27,573 nt of DNA, from positions 1 to 27,573 of the forward strand of contig UROG01000038.1 in the NCBI GenBank assembly GCA_900549485.1. Reading direction: 5' to 3'. The translations under genes were made by a program, and so were the position numbers. Numbering within the stretch: the stretch's first letter is position 1; each line of letters opens with the position of its first letter. Source of the DNA: an uncultured Eubacteriales bacterium (GTDB lineage Bacteria; Bacillota; Clostridia; Oscillospirales; Oscillospiraceae). The notes below the pieces were generated by a model that made no database searches, was not told the origin of the DNA, and saw only the letters and a program-made list of their open reading frames with translations. Shown here piece after piece: positions 21,670-27,573 of the stretch.

Positions 21670-23103
21670 TCAGTCGCCGTCGAGCGCTTCTATGCCGACA
21701 ACATTCTGCACCTTTGAGGCCTTGATGTTCTTGACAAGCAGGGTAAAGACGACGGCGGAGCAGGCGATGAGTACAGTCGCGTATACGGGCAGGGCGCGCC
21801 ATGCAAGAGTGACGTTGAAGATATAGCCGAGAAGAACGGGCGTAACGGTCTGGGCAGACATGGATGCGGCATAGTAATAGCCGGTGAACTGACCGATCTT
21901 CTTGGACGAACACAGCTCCACGACCATGGGGAACGAGCAGTTGTGGACAAGCGCCATGCCGAAGCCCTTTATGACCCATACGGCATACAGCATTACGGGG
22001 AAGGCAAATTCGCCCTTTCCGCCCACGACAACGCCCGTAGGCGCGGCGAAGCACATCAGCAGGAGCGCCGCGAACGTGATGCAAAGTCCCGCTGAGATAG
22101 TCCATTTGCGGCCTATCCTGTCCGCAATACCGCCGGCGATCGCAAAGCCGACGACGGAAGCAAGCCCGCCCGCGATGGTGAGTATCATGGTGGAGCTTGA
22201 GGAGGAATTGAGGTAGTAGATAACATAGTTGCCGATGTATGTGCCGATGGAGTTGTCGGCCATGAACCACAGAAACTCCGCGCCGAGAATGGCAAGGAGC
22301 ATATTGCGGTTGGCTCTGGACATGGGCTTGTCGTCGTCGATGGGCGTTTCCACGGCGGCAAGGCGTTCGCCCTCTTCCATTTCGCCCTTGAGCTGCCCGG
22401 CAAGCTCGTTTTCCCTGACGGTTGCGAAAAGCACCAGCGCGGAAATGACCATGAGTACGGATGCAATGATGAAGGGCAGCTCGATAGTCCACACGTTCCT
22501 CGCCTCGTCAGCGGAGTTTATATAGTCGCTGAGCTTGAGGAAGATGCCGAGAACCGTCGCGGCGGCGCCGCCGAGATAGCCCATGATATTGATGATGCCG
22601 TTGGCCTTGGCGCGCAGGGGCTTCGGCGTGATGTCGGGCATGAGCGCGACGGCGGGGTTGCGGTACATCATCATGAAGATGAGCACGACGACCATCATTG
22701 CTATCATGCCGCCTATCTGGTTGCGGTGGAAGAAAAGGGGAATGAACGGGAAAGCGACGGCGACGACGAACGTGCCGACAAGGATATAGGGCATACGCTT
22801 GCCGATAGGCGTGACGGTTCTGTCCGAAAGCCGCCCGAACAGCGGAAGAAGGATGAGCGCGGCAAGATTGTCGCAGGCCATGATTATGCCGACAAGCCAC
22901 TGCACGTTGAGTATCTTGGACGCGTCGCCCGCCTTAAGCTCGGCGGAGGACATGCCGTACATGCGGCGGGCAAATATGTCCGTTAAAAATGTGGGACACC
23001 ATGAGTCGTATACCTGCCAGAGCAGCAGTATCCCAAAGAACGCAAAGCCGATCAGAAACGTTCTTTTATAATTCAGCTTCAGGCCGGCGGGGTTTTCTTT
23101 CAT
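21670..23103 (-). CDS. MFS/GPH-type sugar-cation symporter
   Basis: A 477-residue twelve-helix transporter. Cytoplasmic loop 2-3 reads GRLSDRTVTPIGKRMPYILVG, typical of glycoside-pentoside-hexuronide and SLC45-like sugar symporters (MelB-type), and GGIADRIGRKWTIS is the equivalent in the second half. LLLWQVYDSWCPTFLTD lies in helix 1. An uncleaved N-terminus precedes it. The open frame starts at a TTG at 23124, but AGAGGAT at seven bases selects the ATG at 23103. It is divergent from marR across a shared promoter region, so it could be under MarR control. Substrate unknown; a sugar is likely. Confidence 0.83.
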   Translation of the reverse strand: MKENPAGLKLNYKRTFLIGFAFFGILLLWQVYDSWCPTFLTDIFARRMYGMSSAELKAGDASKILNVQWLVGIIMACDNLAALILLPLFGRLSDRTVTPIGKRMPYILVGTFVVAVAFPFIPLFFHRNQIGGMIAMMVVVLIFMMMYRNPAVALMPDITPKPLRAKANGIINIMGYLGGAAATVLGIFLKLSDYINSADEARNVWTIELPFIIASVLMVISALVLFATVRENELAGQLKGEMEEGERLAAVETPIDDDKPMSRANRNMLLAILGAEFLWFMADNSIGTYIGNYVIYYLNSSSSSTMILTIAGGLASVVGFAIAGGIADRIGRKWTISAGLCITFAALLLMCFAAPTGVVVGGKGEFAFPVMLYAVWVIKGFGMALVHNCSFPMVVELCSSKKIGQFTGYYYAASMSAQTVTPVLLGYIFNVTLAWRALPVYATVLIACSAVVFTLLVKNIKASKVQNVVGIEALDGD

Positions 23104-23137
23104 ATGTTTTATCCTCTTTTTCAAAAGATTTGCTTAG

Positions 23138-23166
23138 ATTTTACCGCGCCCGGCGCAACAAGTAAA
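23138..23166 (-). promoter_or_regulatory. Candidate promoter of the MFS gene
   Basis: Minus-strand TTTACT (23166-23161), a 17-base spacer and TAAAAT (23143-23138), about 35 bases before the ATG. Confidence 0.5.
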
Positions 23167-23258
23167 TGCTTTTTTGCCGGCAGACCGGACGATTTTCACC
23201 GCTTCGTCAATGTGCTCAAAAACGAATATGTATTTTTGGTGAATTTTACAAGAAAGAC

Positions 23259-23289
23259 TATTGACAATAAAAAACCGTTTTGCTAAAAT
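23259..23289 (+). promoter_or_regulatory. marR operon promoter with overlapping inverted repeat
   Basis: TTGACA (23261-23266), a 17-base spacer and TAAAAT (23284-23289). The inverted repeat TATTG-A-CAATA (23259-23269) covers the -35 box, a fitting MarR operator for autorepression. Confidence 0.7.
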
Positions 23290-23340
23290 GTGACGCACAC
23301 GACATAAAATTGAGTTTTGGATTTGCGCGATGAGGTGAAA

Positions 23341-23817
23341 ATGGAAGAAGTTGAAATGAAAATGCCCGTCGGTATGCGTTTTTCCATAATCAACCGTGCT
23401 TTCCGACGCCAGATGGATGAGTTCATGCGGGACTCCGATCTGACAGGACCGCAGTTCGGGATACTCGGACGGCTGCATTATCTGGAGACGCACGGCGCGG
23501 GGGAGATAAACCAGCGGGACATAGAAAACGCCACGCATCTCAGCCATACCACGGTCACGGAAATGCTCAAGCGGCTTGAGAGCAAGGGCTTTATCCGCAC
23601 GGCGCCCAGCGGCGTTGACCGACGCTCCAAATGCATATCGAGCACGGAAAAGGCGGCGGCGCTGCATGAGGAGCTTGGCCGGTGCGACGGCAAGGTGTTT
23701 GAGAGACTGTGCGAAGGACTCAGCGAGGCGCAGAGGGAGAACATTCTGCCGGTAATGGATATCATGCTTGGAAACGCGATGAAAATTATAGGGAAAGGAA
23801 GTATGGAAGAAGAATGA
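23341..23817 (+). CDS. MarR-family transcriptional regulator
   Basis: A 158-residue dimeric winged-helix regulator. DLTGPQFGILGRLHYLE, then INQRDIENATHLSHTTVTEMLKRLESKGFI form the helix-turn-helix. The wing follows as APSGVDRRSKCIS, with the conserved DRR. It probably represses the two ABC exporter genes that follow and responds to a small toxic ligand. The open frame extends up to 23317, but GAGGTG precedes the ATG at 23341. Its TGA overlaps the ATG of the first ABC gene (ATGA), so they are coupled. A near-consensus promoter with an inverted repeat lies upstream. Confidence 0.9.
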   Translation: MEEVEMKMPVGMRFSIINRAFRRQMDEFMRDSDLTGPQFGILGRLHYLETHGAGEINQRDIENATHLSHTTVTEMLKRLESKGFIRTAPSGVDRRSKCISSTEKAAALHEELGRCDGKVFERLCEGLSEAQRENILPVMDIMLGNAMKIIGKGSMEEE

Positions 23818-25556
23818 TAAAACAGCTTGCGAAGAGCGTTCGGGAATATAAAACGCCGGCGCTGCTGACTCTTGCCCTTATGGTGATCGAGGTCGCCGTT
23901 GAGGTCACGATACCGTTTATCACGTCGAACCTTATCAACAATATAAAAGCGGGCATAGAGATGTCAAGTCTTGTGAAAACGGGACTTCTGATGGTGGGGC
24001 TTGCGTGCATATCGCTGTGCTGCGGCGCACTGGGCGGCTACACCTGCTCAAAGGCGAGCGGCGGCTTTGCCAAGAATCTGCGCCACGATATGTACGAGAA
24101 GATACAGGGCTTTTCCTTTGAGAATATCGACAGATTCTCATCCGCGTCCCTCGTCACCCGTATGACCACGGACGTGAGCAACGTGCAGTTTGCATACATG
24201 ATGTGCATCCGCATGGCGGTGCGCTCACCGCTCATGTTCATCTTCGCCGTGACAATGGCGTTCGTTATGGGCGGCAGACTTGCCGCGACGTTTGTGATAG
24301 TCGTCCCCGTCATGGTGTTCGGGCTTATCATGATCGCGCGCAAGGCGATGCCTGCTTTCAACGCAGTATTCAAAAAGTACGACAAGCTCAACGAATCCAT
24401 TGAGGAAAATGTGCGCGCAATGCGCGTTGTAAAGGGCTTTGCGCGGGAGGAATACGAGAAGAAGAAATTCACCGCCGCCTCCGACAATATCTGTCGGGAC
24501 TTCACCTATGCCGAGCGCCTTGTGGCGTTCAACCAGCCGCTTATGCAGATATGCCTGTACTTCAACATGGTGTTTATTCTGTATGTCGGCTCAAAGCTCA
24601 TAATAAGCAGTCAGGGTACGGTCATCGACGTGGGGCAGATATCCGGCATGATCACCTACGGCTTCATGATACTCATGAGCCTTATGATGCTCAGCGTCGT
24701 ATACGTCATGATAACCATATCCGTAGAGTCCGCGCACCGTATCTGTGAGGTGCTCTCCGAGGAAAGCACGCTCACGAACCCCGAAAACCCCGTGTTTGAG
24801 GTCAGGGACGGCTCGATCGATTTTGACGGCGTTTCGTTCAAATATTCAAAGGCAGCAAAGCGCGAATCGCTCTCCGACGTCGATCTGCACATAAGCTCCG
24901 GCATGACCGTGGGTATCCTCGGCGGTACGGGCAGCGGTAAGACAACGCTTATCCAGCTTATCTCGCGTCTGTACGACGCTACGGAGGGCAGCGTGAAGGT
25001 GGGCGGAAGGGACGTGCGTGAGTACGATCTCGATACGCTGAGAAACGCCGTGTCCGTTGTTTTGCAGAAGAACCTGCTTTTCTCCGGCACGATAAAGGAT
25101 AACCTGCGCTGGGGCAACCCGAACGCGACGGATGCGGAAACGGAAGAGGCGTGCAGACTTGCGCAGGCGGATGAATTTGTCCGCTCCTTCCCCGACGGCT
25201 ACGATACCTATATCGAGCAGGGCGGCACCAACGTTTCCGGCGGACAGAAGCAGCGCCTTTGCATAGCGCGCGCCCTTCTCAAGCATCCGGCTGTGCTTGT
25301 GCTTGACGACTCCACAAGCGCGGTCGATACCCATACGGATGCGCTTATCCGCGAAGGCTTCAGGAAGTTCATCCCCGAAACCACAAAGATCATAATCGCA
25401 CAGCGCGTTGCTTCCGTTATGGATGCCGATCTTATTATAATAATGGAAAACGGCCGCATCGCCGATATGGGCACTCATGAACAGCTCATGGAACGAAGCC
25501 CCATTTACCATGAGGTCTATGAGCAGCAGACGAAGGGAGGCGAAGAGAATGAGTAA
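23814..25556 (+). CDS. ABC exporter half-transporter with degenerate ATP site
   Basis: A 580-residue half-transporter: six membrane helices (about 1-310), then a nucleotide-binding domain. Walker A is GGTGSGKT (370-377) and the signature is VSGGQ. Walker B is VLVLDDS, with Asp499 where catalytic Glu is expected, and the H-loop has Gln530 (IAQR) instead of His. These two changes mark the degenerate-site partner of heterodimeric exporters such as TM287/288, BmrCD and LmrCD. ATG at 23814 overlaps the MarR stop. The next gene overlaps its last eight bases and supplies the intact subunit. The cargo is probably a drug or toxic compound, but a lipid or peptide is possible. Confidence 0.92.
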   Translation: MIKQLAKSVREYKTPALLTLALMVIEVAVEVTIPFITSNLINNIKAGIEMSSLVKTGLLMVGLACISLCCGALGGYTCSKASGGFAKNLRHDMYEKIQGFSFENIDRFSSASLVTRMTTDVSNVQFAYMMCIRMAVRSPLMFIFAVTMAFVMGGRLAATFVIVVPVMVFGLIMIARKAMPAFNAVFKKYDKLNESIEENVRAMRVVKGFAREEYEKKKFTAASDNICRDFTYAERLVAFNQPLMQICLYFNMVFILYVGSKLIISSQGTVIDVGQISGMITYGFMILMSLMMLSVVYVMITISVESAHRICEVLSEESTLTNPENPVFEVRDGSIDFDGVSFKYSKAAKRESLSDVDLHISSGMTVGILGGTGSGKTTLIQLISRLYDATEGSVKVGGRDVREYDLDTLRNAVSVVLQKNLLFSGTIKDNLRWGNPNATDAETEEACRLAQADEFVRSFPDGYDTYIEQGGTNVSGGQKQRLCIARALLKHPAVLVLDDSTSAVDTHTDALIREGFRKFIPETTKIIIAQRVASVMDADLIIIMENGRIADMGTHEQLMERSPIYHEVYEQQTKGGEENE

Positions 25557-27486
25557 TCACGTAAAAGGCCGCGCCGCGGGCGCACCCGGCGGCGCAGGCA
25601 GACCGAAGGCTGATTTCCGCTCCCTCGGCCGCGCCGTAAAAAGACTTTTCGTCTACTATCCTGTTATGGCGCCTCTCACCATGGTCTGCATCCTCTTCTC
25701 GGCAATAGTCTCCTCCGTCCCGTCGCTTTTTGTGCAGCAGGTGCTGAGCGTTGTGGAAAAATGGTACGAGAGCGGGGACTGGATCGCCGCAAGGCCGGAG
25801 ATCGTGCGCTATATCGTGATCCTCGCGTCGTTGTACGTGCTGTCGATGGTAGCGATGACGGTCTACACCCAGCTTATGGCCATTATGACGCAGGGCTACC
25901 TCAACAAGCTGCGCATCGAGGTGTTCAGCGGAATGCAGGATCTGCCGATAAAGTTCTTCGACACGAACAAGACCGGCGATATAATGTCCTACTACACGAA
26001 CGATATCGACACTCTGCGTATGCTTGTCTCCCAGACGCTCCCGACGCTTATCCAGTCGCTGTCGATAGTGCTGACGGTTTTTGCCATTATGCTGTATTTC
26101 AGCATCTGGCTTACAATGGTGCTTGTCCTCGGCGTTGTGTGCATGTTCCTCGTGTCCAAGAAGATAGGCGGCGGCTCCGCCAAGTATTTCGTGCAGCAGC
26201 AGAGATCCGTCGCCGCGGCGGAGGGCTATGTTCAGGAGATGATGAACGGGCAGAAGGTCGTCAAGGTGTTCTGCCATGAGGAAAAGAGCATTGAGGATTT
26301 CGACGTGCTCAACGAAAAGCTCTACACGGACGGACTTAAAGCCAACACCTATGCAAACTGTCTCGGACCTATCATTATAAATATAGGCAACGTGCTGTAT
26401 GTCCTGCTGGCGCTTGTGGGCGGGCTGTTCCTCATCCTCGGCGTACCGGGGCTGAGTCTTTCCGGAAAAGCCTTTGATATTACTATCCTTATCCCGTTCC
26501 TCAACATGGTCAAGCAGTTCACCGGCAACGTGAACACGCTTTCCCAGCAGATAAACACCGTCGTGATGGCGGCGGCGGGCGCACAGCGCATCTTCGATCT
26601 TGTGGACCGCGAGCCTGAAGCGGACAACGGCTATGTCACGCTTGTCAACGCCGAGATCGCTCCCGACGGTACGATCACCGAGAGTGAAAAGCGCACCGGG
26701 CGCTGGGCATGGCGGCATCCGCACGGCGACGGCACCCTTACCTATACCGAGCTCAAGGGCGACGTGCGCATGGTGAATGTGGACTTTGCCTACGAGGAAG
26801 GCAAGGACGTGCTGCATGACATCTCCGTCTATGCCGAGCCGGGTCAGAAGGTCGCCTTTGTCGGCGCGACCGGCGCGGGCAAGACCACGATCACGAATCT
26901 TATCAACCGCTTCTACGATATTGCCGACGGCAAGATACGCTACGACGGCATAAACATCAACAAGATAAAGAAGCAGGATCTGCGCCGTTCACTGGGGCTT
27001 GTGCTTCAGGAAACGAACCTCTTTACCGGCTCGGTGATGGAAAACATCCGCTACGGCAGACTTGATGCGACGGATGAGGAATGCATGGCCGCGGCAAAGC
27101 TTGCGGGCGCGGACGATTTTATCATGCGCCTGCCTCAGGGCTATGAAACGAAGCTTGCCAATAACGGCGCGAATCTCTCTCAGGGTCAGCGCCAGCTCAT
27201 TGCGATCGCCCGCGCCGCCGTCGCCGATCCCCCCGTTATGATCCTCGATGAGGCGACCTCCTCCATCGACACGCGCACCGAGGCGATAGTGCAGCGGGGC
27301 ATGGATAAGCTCATGGAGGGCAGAACGGTATTTGTCATTGCTCACCGCCTGTCAACGGTCATGAACTCCGACGTCATCATGGTTCTCGACCACGGCAGAA
27401 TAATCGAACGCGGCAGTCACAAAAAGCTCATTGAGGAAAAGGGCGTATACTATAAGCTCTATACCGGCGCGTTCGAGCTTGAATAA
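25549..27486 (+). CDS. ABC exporter half-transporter with intact ATP site
   Basis: A 645-residue partner of the previous subunit: a Gly/Ala/Pro-rich N-terminus (to about 25), six membrane helices, then a nucleotide-binding domain. Walker A is GATGAGKT (439-446), Walker B MILDE (Glu568) and H-loop IAHR (His599). The signature is LSQGQ, a common variant in the subunit that faces the degenerate site. An acidic/basic insertion (about 355-405, with EPEADNGYVTLVNAE) links the membrane and ATPase parts, as in Clostridia relatives. GGGAGG precedes the ATG at 25549, which overlaps the first subunit's stop. The heterodimer would have one working ATP site, completed by the first subunit's signature. Confidence 0.93.
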   Translation: MSNHVKGRAAGAPGGAGRPKADFRSLGRAVKRLFVYYPVMAPLTMVCILFSAIVSSVPSLFVQQVLSVVEKWYESGDWIAARPEIVRYIVILASLYVLSMVAMTVYTQLMAIMTQGYLNKLRIEVFSGMQDLPIKFFDTNKTGDIMSYYTNDIDTLRMLVSQTLPTLIQSLSIVLTVFAIMLYFSIWLTMVLVLGVVCMFLVSKKIGGGSAKYFVQQQRSVAAAEGYVQEMMNGQKVVKVFCHEEKSIEDFDVLNEKLYTDGLKANTYANCLGPIIINIGNVLYVLLALVGGLFLILGVPGLSLSGKAFDITILIPFLNMVKQFTGNVNTLSQQINTVVMAAAGAQRIFDLVDREPEADNGYVTLVNAEIAPDGTITESEKRTGRWAWRHPHGDGTLTYTELKGDVRMVNVDFAYEEGKDVLHDISVYAEPGQKVAFVGATGAGKTTITNLINRFYDIADGKIRYDGININKIKKQDLRRSLGLVLQETNLFTGSVMENIRYGRLDATDEECMAAAKLAGADDFIMRLPQGYETKLANNGANLSQGQRQLIAIARAAVADPPVMILDEATSSIDTRTEAIVQRGMDKLMEGRTVFVIAHRLSTVMNSDVIMVLDHGRIIERGSHKKLIEEKGVYYKLYTGAFELE

Positions 27487-27518
27487 AGGAAAGAAAAAGT
27501 CCCGGGGTCGCAGTACCC

Positions 27519-27573
27519 TGTGCACTTGTCAAGTAAAAGTAGACACTAAAAAGCGAATAACTACAGGAAGCCC
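27519..27573 (+). mobile_element. Outer end of an insertion sequence (right contig end)
   Basis: Exact inverted copy of bases 1-55, beginning TGTGCACTTGTCAAG and running off the contig 33 bases after the exporter stop. The match to the left end starts at the TG edge, which looks like an IS terminal repeat. The IS therefore probably inserted just downstream of the exporter operon. Confidence 0.6.

Noticed and set aside
23134..23667. 177-codon minus-strand frame across the marR region
   Set aside because: Opposite strand of marR and its promoter, no supporting motifs.
25486..26817. 443-codon minus-strand frame opposite the second ABC exporter
   Set aside because: Antisense to a fully supported exporter gene; high G+C makes long shadow frames common.
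1..27573. Terminal inverted repeats as ends of a linear plasmid or phage
   Set aside because: Core genes (rpsB, tsf) lie inside and the 55-base match fits an IS edge or assembly k-mer better.

Overview
The window looks like one contig from a G+C-rich, low-G+C-lineage (Firmicutes/Clostridia, probably Oscillospirales-like) gut bacterium. Reasons: rpsB-tsf with Clostridia-style Shine-Dalgarno sites, an RpiR-controlled ribose-type ABC locus, a CobW/ZagA-type zinc GTPase with a His/Cys-rich tail, heterodimeric ABC exporters under a MarR regulator, and remnants of a Firmicutes phage portal gene. No tRNA, rRNA or CRISPR array was seen. Both contig ends carry the same 55-base sequence in inverted orientation. 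It looks like the outer end of an insertion sequence, so the assembly probably stopped at two copies of one repeated IS.

Region 1 (1-1126) is mobile-element debris on the minus strand: an SPP1-Gp6-like portal pseudogene with an in-frame TGA, spliced to a frameshifted tail of another mobile-element protein. Region 2 (1127-8836, all minus strand, visibly lower in G+C than the right half) is one tight carbohydrate operon read right to left: RpiR/SIS regulator, two-domain cupin, ABC ATPase (RbsA-like), permease (RbsC-like), substrate-binding protein (RbsB-like), then a 758-residue fusion of a GatZ/KbaZ-type protein to a PfkB-family sugar kinase. The likely logic is import of an unphosphorylated monosaccharide or polyol, possible isomerisation by the cupin, phosphorylation by PfkB, and epimerisation or aldol chemistry by the KbaZ-like half. 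No GatY/KbaY catalytic subunit is present, so the pathway is open. Region 3 (8837-9640) is non-coding: candidate operator repeats, two minus-strand terminators and an IS relic, at the composition boundary.

Region 4 (9641-27518) has the G+C-rich host-like genes. These are a zinc-ribbon/membrane/transglutaminase-like protein (+); an APC transporter, a HAD phosphatase, and a translationally coupled pair of P-loop metal GTPases, one with a 41-His/11-Cys segment and one fused to a YcgQ/DUF1980-like domain (-); a YfcE-type phosphodiesterase (-); a three-gene operon of small uncharacterised proteins (+); rpsB-tsf (-); a membrane acyltransferase and an anchored glycerophosphodiesterase (-); an MFS sugar-type transporter (-); and a divergent marR-ABC-ABC multidrug-type operon (+).

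The best candidates for something undescribed are the KbaZ-PfkB fusion locus, the coupled two-GTPase metal module and the three-gene small-protein operon. A short hairpin repeat family sits just past several genes. Identities rest on motif recognition by eye; no database search was possible.
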